The notes under the pieces: generated by a model
Database searches by the model: none
Seen by the model: only the letters and a program-made list of their open reading frames with translations
Told to the model about the DNA's origin: nothing
Translations under genes and position numbers: made by a program
Part shown: positions 57,286 to 64,000 of the stretch, piece by piece
Numbering within the stretch: the first letter of the stretch is position 1
Layout of the letters: each line of letters begins with the position of its first letter
NCBI GenBank assembly: GCA_963798855.1
Contig: CAWCUU010000002.1
Coordinates: forward strand, 124,001-188,000
Origin: CAWCUU01 sp963798855
Lineage (GTDB): Bacteria > Gemmatimonadota > Gemmatimonadetes > Longimicrobiales > RSA9
Direction: 5' to 3'
DNA length: 64,000 nucleotides

Positions 57286-57674
57286 ATTTCGATGATCGCA
57301 TCCGCCTCGATCTCGACCAGGATCGCGGCGTCGAGGAACGCGGCGACCTGAACGAAGGTGGTCACCGGGCGCGTTCCGGCAAAGACCTCCCCGTGCGCGC
57401 GGCCGACCTCGCGCCAGTGCGCGGCATCGGCGAGAAAGACGCGGGTGCGGACCACGTCGTCGGTCCGGCCGCCCGCCTCGGCCAGCGCGCCGGCGATGAT
57501 CTCGAGACAGCGCAGCGCCTGACGGTACGGGTCGCCCGGGTACGCGATGCCGCCGTCCTCCGCCACGGGCGCGGTCCCCGCGACGGCGATGAAGCTGCCC
57601 ACGCGCACGGCGCGCGAGTAGCCTACCGTCGCGGCCCACGGCGCGGAAGTCGGCACGTTCAGCCTGCCGTTCAT
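57282..57674 (-). CDS. RidA family protein (reactive intermediate deaminase)
   Basis: This 130-residue protein is of the YjgF/YER057c/UK114 fold. It contains GYSRAVRVGSFIAVAGTAPV, PYRQALRCLEIIAGALAEAGG and RTRVFLADAAHWREVGRAHGEVFAG. The Arg usually used to bind the carboxylate in active RidA corresponds to TRPVTTFVQV, where Arg is present (GTRPVTTF). RidA proteins hydrolyse enamines and imines, such as 2-aminoacrylate released by threonine/serine dehydratases. Its position right after a truncated dehydratase gene fits that role. It is part of the minus-strand run with the ornithine cyclodeaminase-like gene. Confidence 0.9.
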   Translation of the reverse strand: MNGRLNVPTSAPWAATVGYSRAVRVGSFIAVAGTAPVAEDGGIAYPGDPYRQALRCLEIIAGALAEAGGRTDDVVRTRVFLADAAHWREVGRAHGEVFAGTRPVTTFVQVAAFLDAAILVEIEADAIIEM

Positions 57675-57703
57675 CTGGACACTCGGCGTCGAGGGTTCGG
57701 AGT

Positions 57704-57835
57704 TCAGACCTGAAAGGGTGCCACGTGCAGCCGGACGAGCGGCGTGCGCAGCACCGAGGCCGCGATGCGGTCGCGCGCCGCGCGGATGTCGTCGAGCGAG
57801 ATCGGCTCCGCCTGGGCGAGCGACTCAGCCGCCAT
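57704..57835 (-). pseudogene. Truncated threonine/serine dehydratase (43 codons left)
   Basis: The minus strand reads MAAESLAQAEPISLDDIRAA, then RDRIAASVLRTPLVRLHV and a stop. ISLDDIxxAxxRIxxxxLRTPLxRL is the standard N-terminus of PLP-dependent threonine dehydratase (IlvA/TdcB) and serine racemase. The ATG (57833-57835) overlaps the end of the ornithine cyclodeaminase family gene, as an operon member would. The PLP-lysine (SFKxRGA) and the remaining 280 or so residues are gone: the frame stops at 57704 and RidA begins 30 bases later. The rest was apparently deleted. Confidence 0.7.
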
Positions 57836-58829
57836 CGCGCCCGCCCCCCAGCTCGACGGCGACGCCCGCATCCACCTCCAGAGCCTTCCGGTAGACGTGG
57901 TTCGCGGCCGCGAGGTCCTCGACCGCGAGGCCGAGCGACTTGAACAGCGTGACCTCGTCGGCCGATCGGCGGCCGACGGCGGCGCCGATCAGCAGCTCCC
58001 CGATCTCGCCGAGGATATGGTCGTCACCGATGGCGCCCTCCTTCTTCGGGAACAGGAAGTCGCCCGCCTCGTTCAGCGTGGACTCGCGCCGATCCACGAA
58101 GAGCCGCGCGCGCACGACGGCGGCGGTGTCCAGCTCGCGGGTGAACGCGACGCTCGAGCCCACCGCGTTGATGTGCGTGCCGGGCGCGATCCACTCCCCC
58201 TCCAGGATCGGCTCCGGAGCTGCGGTCGTCGTGCAGATGATGTCGGCGTCCTCCACGGCGTCGCGAGCGGTGCGCGCCGCCGTGACCGGGATGCCGTGCC
58301 GCTCCGCTTCGCGCTCCGCGAAGCGCCGCACCTGCTCGGCGTCGCGGCTCCACACGAGCACGCTCTCGATCGGCCTCGCCGCGATCATCGCGGCCACGTG
58401 CGTCCGGGCCTGCACGCCGCTGCCCAGCACCGCGAGCGTTTGCGCCTCCTCGCGGGCCAGCAGACGGGTGGCGACTCCGCTAACGGCGGCGGTGCGGATC
58501 GCGGTGATCGAGCTGGCGTCGACGAGAGCGAGGAGCCGGCCGTGCGTCGCATCGAACACCAGCACCGCGCCCTGGTGCGAGTCGAATTCGGTGCCGTGGT
58601 TGTGGGGAAAGACGCTGACGACCTTGACGCCCATCACATCGATGCCGGCGAGGTGGCTCGGCATGAGCCCGAGCGCGCCGACCCTGTCCGGCAGCCACAT
58701 GATCTGGCGCAACGGCAGGACCGCATCGCCACGCGCGAGCGCGCTGAGCGTGTCGGCCATCACCTCCAGGCACTCGTCCATCGGCAGCAGGCGCCGCACC
58801 TCCGACTGATCGATGATGCGAACGATCAT
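57825..58829 (-). CDS. Ornithine cyclodeaminase/mu-crystallin family protein
   Basis: This is a 334-residue cytoplasmic NAD(P)-dependent enzyme. The dinucleotide motif is LAVLGSGVQARTHVAAM, with GVKVVSVFPHN and ASSITAIRTAAVSGVATRLLA upstream (the Lys and Arg that bind the carboxylate) and HINAVGSSVAFTRELD after it. The family covers ornithine cyclodeaminase, alanine dehydrogenase and imine reductases, so the substrate is open. The gene overlaps the cyclase-family gene upstream (ATGA) and the truncated dehydratase gene downstream. With RidA it suggests a pathway for imine/enamine or amino-acid degradation. Confidence 0.9.
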   Translation of the reverse strand: MIVRIIDQSEVRRLLPMDECLEVMADTLSALARGDAVLPLRQIMWLPDRVGALGLMPSHLAGIDVMGVKVVSVFPHNHGTEFDSHQGAVLVFDATHGRLLALVDASSITAIRTAAVSGVATRLLAREEAQTLAVLGSGVQARTHVAAMIAARPIESVLVWSRDAEQVRRFAEREAERHGIPVTAARTARDAVEDADIICTTTAAPEPILEGEWIAPGTHINAVGSSVAFTRELDTAAVVRARLFVDRRESTLNEAGDFLFPKKEGAIGDDHILGEIGELLIGAAVGRRSADEVTLFKSLGLAVEDLAAANHVYRKALEVDAGVAVELGGGRDGG

Positions 58830-59677
58830 CGGCCGCGGTCAGCGACGAGCGCGATCGCGCGCACGGGCGCGCCGCTCCCTCCGGTGATCTTCATCGGCAG
58901 CGCGATCACAAGAGCGCCGACGGGGGGCAGCATGGCAAGGTTGGTCAGGTTCTCCAGCGCGGGGATGTCCTCCTCTCCGAGCAGGCGGTGCACGGGAAAG
59001 TCGTGGGAGGCGCCGGCGTCGATCGACGCGACGTCGACGCCGAGCGCCGCGACGTGCCGCTGCTCGACGAGGAGCTTCACCGCCTCCGGGCCGAAGCTCG
59101 GGAAATGCAGATCGGAGGCGGAATCGCCTCCGAGGTACGCGTGCTTGTCCGGCCAGAAGCGGGCCCACCCGGTTCGCAGCAGCACGATCTCGCCGGCGCC
59201 GATCCGGCCGTTCCCGCGCTCGAACGCGCGCACGTCCTCCACCTGCAGAACGTAATCGGGATCCGCCGCCGCCTTCCTCGAGATGTCGATCACGACGGCC
59301 GGCCCGATCAGCTGCTCGAGCGGCACCTCGCCCGCGCCGCGACCGCGCTCGTAGAAGTGCACCGGCGCGTCGAGGTGGGTGCCGCCGTGCTCGGGCGCGG
59401 AAAACGACTCCGCCGCGTAGAACCAGCCACCCGCGGTCATCCCCCGTGACATCGTGTCGAGCCGGAACCCCGACGGCGCCGTCGGCCAGTAGACGGTGCT
59501 CGCATCGAAGCCGTGCGTCAGGTCGACGAGGCGGTAGCGGGAGAGATCGAGTGGCACATCGGCGCCGAGCCCCACGGCGTTCACACGGCGGCGGGGCGGG
59601 TTCGGCTCGATCCGGCAGCCGGCCATCAGCACCGTGGTCGTGAGCGCGACGAGCGCCAGAGATCGCATGTGTCGCAT
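58826..59677 (-). CDS. Cyclase family protein (kynurenine formamidase-like), exported lipoprotein
   Basis: The protein has 283 residues from the ATG at 59677 (an ATG three codons later is equally good). The signal peptide ends in the lipobox LMAGC. The mature protein has the cyclase/arylformamidase metal motif EHGGTHLDAPVHF, preceded by LVDLTHGFDASTVYWPT and followed by LLRTGWARFWPDKHAYLG, GVDVASIDAG and HRLLGEEDIPALENL. Family members hydrolyse amide or lactone bonds with bound Mn or Zn. An exported form is less common than the cytoplasmic KynB type. Its stop overlaps the start of the ornithine cyclodeaminase family gene, and it heads the minus-strand run that continues to the pnt genes. Confidence 0.88.
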   Translation of the reverse strand: MRHMRSLALVALTTTVLMAGCRIEPNPPRRRVNAVGLGADVPLDLSRYRLVDLTHGFDASTVYWPTAPSGFRLDTMSRGMTAGGWFYAAESFSAPEHGGTHLDAPVHFYERGRGAGEVPLEQLIGPAVVIDISRKAAADPDYVLQVEDVRAFERGNGRIGAGEIVLLRTGWARFWPDKHAYLGGDSASDLHFPSFGPEAVKLLVEQRHVAALGVDVASIDAGASHDFPVHRLLGEEDIPALENLTNLAMLPPVGALVIALPMKITGGSGAPVRAIALVADRGR

Positions 59678-59943
59678 TCCGGGGGATCGGCCGGACGGCG
59701 GACGGCGCCGCACAGGTCCGCCAGAGTTCCGGTAGAATAGGCAGCCCATCCCGCCCCGACAAGCACGAAGCCCCTCCGCGTGCAGCGAATCGCGGGCGGC
59801 GCGGCTCTCGCCTTCCTCCGCCGCCCTGTCGGGTTCGCCTCCGTTTTCCCGCTCGGCCTCAAAAGGGATACGCCTGCACCGCCTCGCCTGCGCACCCACT
59901 CCGATCGGGGTGCCGCGAGCGCCCCCCGGCTACGGAGGACACG

Positions 59944-62900
59944 ATGCCAGCCCACGCGAGCGCACCCCGCACCATTCTCGCTACGCTCTGCGTGGCGCTG
60001 TGGATCGTCGCCTGCTCGGACGGTCCGACCCGGCCGGGCAGCCGCCTGCTCCCGGCCGCGGCGCTCGAGACCGGCACGGGCGCGGATGCTTCCGCGGCGT
60101 GCTCTCCGGTGGCCGATCGTCCCTTCCTCGCCGATCAGGATCTGCCCATCGGCTCCGTAGGCGTCGCCAATGATGAACAGACCCTGTTCATCACCATGCG
60201 CACGGAAGACGGCTGGATGCTGAGCAAGACGCACGTCTTCGTCGGCACGGACGCGGAAGACATTCCGCTCAGCAACGGCGACAACCCGACGCCCGGCAAG
60301 TTCCCGCTCTCCGCGCGCCACGCAGACGGCACCACCGAGTACACGTACGCGGTCCCGCTGTCGGAGCTCGATGGCGCGACGACGGCCGTGATCGCGGCGC
60401 ACGCGGATGCGCTGCTCGGCGATGACAAGGAGGGGGCCTGGGCCGACGGCACGATGATCACCGAGGGCGGGAGCTGGGGCACCTACTTCACGTACGACGT
60501 CGTCGACTGCCTGAGCCGGCTCGTCACCGTCGATGCCGGCGGCACGCTCGCGCTCGGCGATGTCACCTTCCAGGTGCCGCCCGGCGCCGTCCAGCAGGAC
60601 GTGCAGATCACGATCCGTCCGATCGACGTGAGCGAGCTCAACCTGGCCGCCGGCGTGACCGGCACGACCGCGAGTGGACCCGCGGCCGGCGCCAGCAGCC
60701 CGGCGGACATCGACCTCTCCAGCGTGATCCCGGTCCCCGGCACCGCGTACGAACTGGGCCCGACGGGCCTCGTCTTCGACCCCGACGCGCTGCCCACGAT
60801 CACGGTCCACTACGACGACGCCAACGTCGAAGCGGCGGGGCTGGTCGAATCGCTGCTCCACGTTCTCATCCTCGACGGCATCTTCGACGACGCCGGCGGG
60901 GTCGTGGACGCGGCCGCGAACACCGTGACCGCGCAGATCCACCACTTCTCGCAGATCTTCCTCGGCGCCGAGCCGCCTACGTTTGCAGACCTGGAGACGA
61001 GGGAGCTGCACCAGTCGCCGGTTCCGGGCAAGGTCGGAAGCCGGCTCGAGTTCTCGACGGACGTGATCAACCACGGTCCGGACGCCACCACCGGCGCGAC
61101 GTTCGTCTATCAGGCCTTCGGCGACGTGGTCCTCGGCGATGTGTTCGGCTCGTGCACCGAGATCCAGAGCCCGATCTTTGCCGACGTCGCGATCGAGTGC
61201 GCCGTCGCGGCCCTCGACGCCGACCAGAACGACGGCATCGAGACGCTCCAGCTGATCCCGCAGTCGCCCGGTACTGTCACCGTATGGGCGACCGTGGGCG
61301 AGCCCACGGGCGCCGTGGACCTCGTCCCGGAAAATGACCGCGCCGAGATCGTAGCGAGCGTCGAGCCGGCCGTGCTCGCCGACCTCGCGATGATCGAGCT
61401 GACCGCCAGCGACGACACCGCGCGCATCGGAGCGCAGCTCGAGTACCAGGCGAAGGTGGAGAACCTCGGTCCCGACGAGGTCAGCGGCGCGAGCGTGACC
61501 TGGGCCGCGAGCGGCGCGGTAGAGCTGGGCACGATCCCCGGCGGCTGCAGCGAGCTCGGCGCACCCGAGCTCACCTTCTACGATGTCGGCATCCGCTGCG
61601 ATGTAGCCCCGCTGGCATCCGGCGAGCAGGCGTCGCTGCCGACGTTCCAGCTCTCCCCGACGGCGGCGGGAGACCTCCTCATCGATGTCGGCATCGGCAC
61701 CCTGTCCGGCGAGACGGAAGCGGACGCGTCGAACAACTTCAAGCAGACGACCACCACGATCCTGCCGGATGCGGAGGTCGACTACGCGCTGCAGTCGCTC
61801 ACCGAGAGCGACGACCCGGTGAAGGCGTACGCGACGCTGACATACACCGGCGTGGTCGCGCTGAACTCCGGCCCGCTGACGCCCGTGAACGGAGGCACGT
61901 ACCAGCTCTTCGTGAACGGGCAGTTCGGCGTGCTGTCCATGAGCCCGGGATGCACGAAGCTGGAGCGCAGCGTTCCCGCCGGCGCCAACTTCACCTGCGA
62001 TCTCGGCAACATGGACACGGGCACCTCGAAGAGCTTCGCGATCGTGCTTGAGCCCCACGCCGCGCCGCAGACGATCAGCGCGAACGCGCTGGTGACGCCG
62101 CCCCTCACGGTGACCGAGACGAATCCCGGCGACGAGACCGGCGACGTCTCGACCACCGTGGAGCAGCTGAGCGCCGACTTGTTCCTCACCCTGCTCACCG
62201 ACGACCCGGACCCGGTCGACGAGGGCGCGATCGTGACGTATGGCGTCTACGCGCTCAGCGGCGGCAGCGACGACGACATGCCGCGCGTGGTCGTGCAGTT
62301 CCGCGTCGCCGGCGACGCCGAGCTGGTCTCCATGCCTCCGGACTTCGCAGCGAGCTGCACGGATCTGTCCGGCGCGAGCACCTCGTTCGCGGTCGTGGTG
62401 AACTGCGACATCGAGCCGCTGCAGGCCGGCATTGCCTCGCCGCACCTCGAGTTCGGGGTGCGCGCGCTGTCGGGGCCGGAGCTGAGCGCCGAGGCCGAGA
62501 TCTTCCCCGTGACCGCGTACGCGCTCGATCCGGACGACAGCGACAACCTGCAGACGCAGACCACGACAGTGCAGGAGGCAGCCCCGTCCGGACAGGTGTA
62601 CGTCGTGAACGCCGGCCCCAACACGGTCAGCGTCGTAGACCGCTCGACGGACGCCGTCGTTGCGAGCGTGGCGGTCGGAACGAACCCGGAGGGAGCCGGC
62701 CTTTCGCCGGGCGGGAGCGAGCTCTGGGTGCTCAATCGCGGGGACGGCTCCGCGTCCGTCATCTCGACGGCGACGAACGGCGTGATCGGCACGATCGCCG
62801 GCGTGGCGAGCGATCCCTTCGACCTGGCGTTCAGCCCGGATGGCAGTCGTGCCTACATCACGGACAACGACAACGGTCTCGTGCGCGTCGTCGACGTCGC

Positions 62901-63489
62901 TACGCGCTCCGTCGTCGCGACGATCACGGGCCTCTCCACGTCCCCGCGCGGGATCGCGATACTCCCGAACGGCAGCAAGGCGTACGTGGCCACCGGCAGC
63001 GCGATCGACGTGATCGACCTGTCCACGAACACGCGGACGAAGAGCATCGCCGTGGGCGGAAACGCGCTCCATCTCGCCGCGGCCGGCAATTCGACGGTCT
63101 ATTTCACCGAGGTCGAGCCCTTCGACGGGACCAACCCGCCGGGGCTGGTGCGAACGATCGACACGTCCACCGACGCGCTGGTCGGAAGTGGCATCCGCGT
63201 CGGATTCGACCCGTACGGAATCGCGCTGAGCTCCGCCGGAACGACCGCGTACGTGCCGGAGGGCCGAAACCGGATCTACTTCGTAGACCTGACGACCGGC
63301 ACGGCGACCGCGATGTCGACCGGTGTGGGGACGAACCCCTACTATGCGGCGGCAACGCCCGACGACCAGACGCTGTACGTCTCCTTCCGCGACGCGGGAA
63401 CGTTGGCGAAGATCGACGTTTCGACCATGTCGATCGTCGGCACTCCGGTCTCGACGGGTGCCTTCCCCGGTCGGGTCGTGATCCGCTGA
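59944..63489 (+). CDS. Large secreted lipoprotein: DUF11/CARDB-like repeats plus YVTN beta-propeller
   Basis: The protein has 1181 residues. The signal peptide ends in a lipobox-like IVAC (Cys24). Residues 45-185 are an unrecognised domain (SVGVANDEQTLFITMRTEDG). Residues 195-330 resemble a ZU5-like segment (VTFQVPPGAVQQDVQITIRP). About four DUF11/CARDB-like beta-sandwich repeats follow (FADLETRELHQSP, LADLAMIELTASDD, VDYALQSLTESDDP, ADLFLTLLTDDPDP). The C-terminal 300 residues are a YVTN-type propeller (VYVVNAGPNTVSVVDRSTD, SPDGSRAYITDNDNG). GGAGG precedes the ATG by about six bases. It is a likely surface or adhesion protein. A hairpin follows the stop. Confidence 0.85.
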   Translation: MPAHASAPRTILATLCVALWIVACSDGPTRPGSRLLPAAALETGTGADASAACSPVADRPFLADQDLPIGSVGVANDEQTLFITMRTEDGWMLSKTHVFVGTDAEDIPLSNGDNPTPGKFPLSARHADGTTEYTYAVPLSELDGATTAVIAAHADALLGDDKEGAWADGTMITEGGSWGTYFTYDVVDCLSRLVTVDAGGTLALGDVTFQVPPGAVQQDVQITIRPIDVSELNLAAGVTGTTASGPAAGASSPADIDLSSVIPVPGTAYELGPTGLVFDPDALPTITVHYDDANVEAAGLVESLLHVLILDGIFDDAGGVVDAAANTVTAQIHHFSQIFLGAEPPTFADLETRELHQSPVPGKVGSRLEFSTDVINHGPDATTGATFVYQAFGDVVLGDVFGSCTEIQSPIFADVAIECAVAALDADQNDGIETLQLIPQSPGTVTVWATVGEPTGAVDLVPENDRAEIVASVEPAVLADLAMIELTASDDTARIGAQLEYQAKVENLGPDEVSGASVTWAASGAVELGTIPGGCSELGAPELTFYDVGIRCDVAPLASGEQASLPTFQLSPTAAGDLLIDVGIGTLSGETEADASNNFKQTTTTILPDAEVDYALQSLTESDDPVKAYATLTYTGVVALNSGPLTPVNGGTYQLFVNGQFGVLSMSPGCTKLERSVPAGANFTCDLGNMDTGTSKSFAIVLEPHAAPQTISANALVTPPLTVTETNPGDETGDVSTTVEQLSADLFLTLLTDDPDPVDEGAIVTYGVYALSGGSDDDMPRVVVQFRVAGDAELVSMPPDFAASCTDLSGASTSFAVVVNCDIEPLQAGIASPHLEFGVRALSGPELSAEAEIFPVTAYALDPDDSDNLQTQTTTVQEAAPSGQVYVVNAGPNTVSVVDRSTDAVVASVAVGTNPEGAGLSPGGSELWVLNRGDGSASVISTATNGVIGTIAGVASDPFDLAFSPDGSRAYITDNDNGLVRVVDVATRSVVATITGLSTSPRGIAILPNGSKAYVATGSAIDVIDLSTNTRTKSIAVGGNALHLAAAGNSTVYFTEVEPFDGTNPPGLVRTIDTSTDALVGSGIRVGFDPYGIALSSAGTTAYVPEGRNRIYFVDLTTGTATAMSTGVGTNPYYAAATPDDQTLYVSFRDAGTLAKIDVSTMSIVGTPVSTGAFPGRVVIR

Positions 63490-63515
63490 TCGCGAGAGGT
63501 ACTCACTGCGACGGG

Positions 63516-63546
63516 AGGGCCCGGTGACCCCCGGGCCCTTCCGTTC
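63516..63546 (+). terminator. Hairpin terminator
   Basis: AGGGCCCGG (63516-63524) pairs with CCGGGCCCT (63531-63539) over a 6-base loop, followed by TCCGTTCC. It closes the large lipoprotein gene. Confidence 0.65.
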
Positions 63547-63644
63547 CTCGCCGCGGCGGACGCGCGTGCCGATCCGTCGAAAACCCTTGCTCCGACGCGC
63601 TTCTCGCCGCATCCTGCCCCTGTCCCCCCGTCCAGGAGCGTGGC

Positions 63645-64000
63645 TTGGCGTCGCGCGAGCAGATCCCCGATCTCGTGCAGGAATGGAGCGCCGGTAACCA
63701 GGAGGCTTTCGACCGCCTGGTGACGCTGCTGTACGACGATCTGCGCGACCTCGCCCACGCTCACCTGCGCAGGGAGCGGACCGGCCACACGCTCGACACG
63801 ACGGCGCTCGTTCACGAGGCATACGTCCAGCTCGCGGGGCAGACGGGCCCGAGCTGGCGGGGCCGTCCCCGTTTTTTCGCTTTCCTCTCGAGGGTGATGC
63901 GTCACGTTCTCGTCGACTACGCGCGGCGCAGGAGCGCCGGCAAGCGGGGCGGCGGCGCCGTGCGCGTCGCCCTGCAGGCGGGCGACCTGCGCCTCGAGCC
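63645..64000 (+). CDS. ECF-type RNA polymerase sigma factor (TIGR02999-like), partial
   Basis: 118 codons are visible before the window ends. The start is TTG at 63645, with AGGAG six bases upstream (63634-63638); a GTG five bases earlier is out of frame. Region 2 is clear: GNQEAFDRLVTLLYDDLRDLAHAHLRRE, then LDTTALVHEAYVQLAGQ, and RPRFFAFLSRVMRHVLVDYARRR for the -10 recognition helix. This opening, with ALVHEAY and FFAxxxxxMRxxLVDYAR, is that of the TIGR02999 group common in Acidobacteria, Planctomycetes and Gemmatimonadota. These sigma factors are usually partnered by a serine/threonine kinase encoded downstream, which would lie beyond this window. Confidence 0.92.
   Translation, partial: MASREQIPDLVQEWSAGNQEAFDRLVTLLYDDLRDLAHAHLRRERTGHTLDTTALVHEAYVQLAGQTGPSWRGRPRFFAFLSRVMRHVLVDYARRRSAGKRGGGAVRVALQAGDLRLE

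Noticed and set aside
59626..63822. A 1398-codon open frame on the minus strand, opposite the large lipoprotein gene
   Set aside because: Its product is an Arg/Val/Asp/His-rich shadow of the plus-strand gene with no domain or signal. Long open antisense frames are expected at this GC content.

Overview
The window is high-GC DNA (by eye roughly two thirds G+C) and is packed with genes on both strands. The gene content points to the Gemmatimonadota or a close relative. The lineage hints are a broken six-bladed beta-propeller gene carrying a GGGPGEF motif, a membrane module with RRKVY next to two helices, a PadR regulator beside a protein with an ADOP-type permease prefix, secreted RCC1/Ig and CarboxypepD_reg proteins, and a TIGR02999-like ECF sigma factor. 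The assignment is an inference from family content; there is no rRNA gene in the window.

Layout. 1-5.2 kb: start of an exported protein on the minus strand, a PadR regulator with a palindromic operator, a frameshifted DUF2723 membrane protein, a broken beta-propeller gene and acyl-CoA thioesterase tesB. 5.5-9.8 kb: a lipoprotein, a LytS/LytTR two-component pair, and a class I c-di-GMP (GEMM-I) riboswitch in front of a secreted lipoprotein with its own terminator. 10-25.3 kb: a signalling island of four translationally coupled multi-GAF histidine kinases made by tandem duplication, a 14-bp tandem repeat, a single-domain response regulator, and a convergent membrane protein that joins two DHp modules, a receiver and a degenerate class III cyclase domain. 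25.5-28.4 kb: a CxxC protein, a HAD phosphatase, tRNA-Ser(CGA), two copies of a degenerate repeat and the remnant of a sensor domain. 28.4-34.3 kb: a PEP mutase-like/oxidoreductase operon divergent from a MarR gene that looks leaderless, an NTF2-like lipoprotein, a HhH-GPD protein and an RCC1 membrane protein. 34.5-39.3 kb: treZ, a glycogen debranching enzyme and a TerB-like protein. 39.7-50.1 kb: a plug-only TonB-type protein and three exported peptidases (M16, S8, S9), with a MITE-like element and a small outer-membrane protein between them. 50.3-52.1 kb: citrate synthase converging on a histone H1-like protein. 52.3-59.7 kb: a long minus-strand run of cyclase-family hydrolase, ornithine cyclodeaminase family protein, a 43-codon threonine dehydratase remnant, RidA, an outer-membrane protein, PntA1-PntA2-PntB transhydrogenase and a Na+/H+ antiporter. 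59.9-64 kb: a giant lipoprotein and the start of an ECF sigma factor.

How the parts fit together. The 10-25 kb island looks like one phosphorelay: four related cytoplasmic sensors, three with two receivers each, feeding a DivK-like receiver and perhaps a scaffold whose DHp, receiver and cyclase modules are all partly degenerate. The riboswitch ties surface-protein expression to c-di-GMP. The transhydrogenase and antiporter genes overlap and so probably couple redox, proton and sodium balance. Several loci show gene decay (frameshifts, an internal deletion, truncations), often next to low-complexity repeats.
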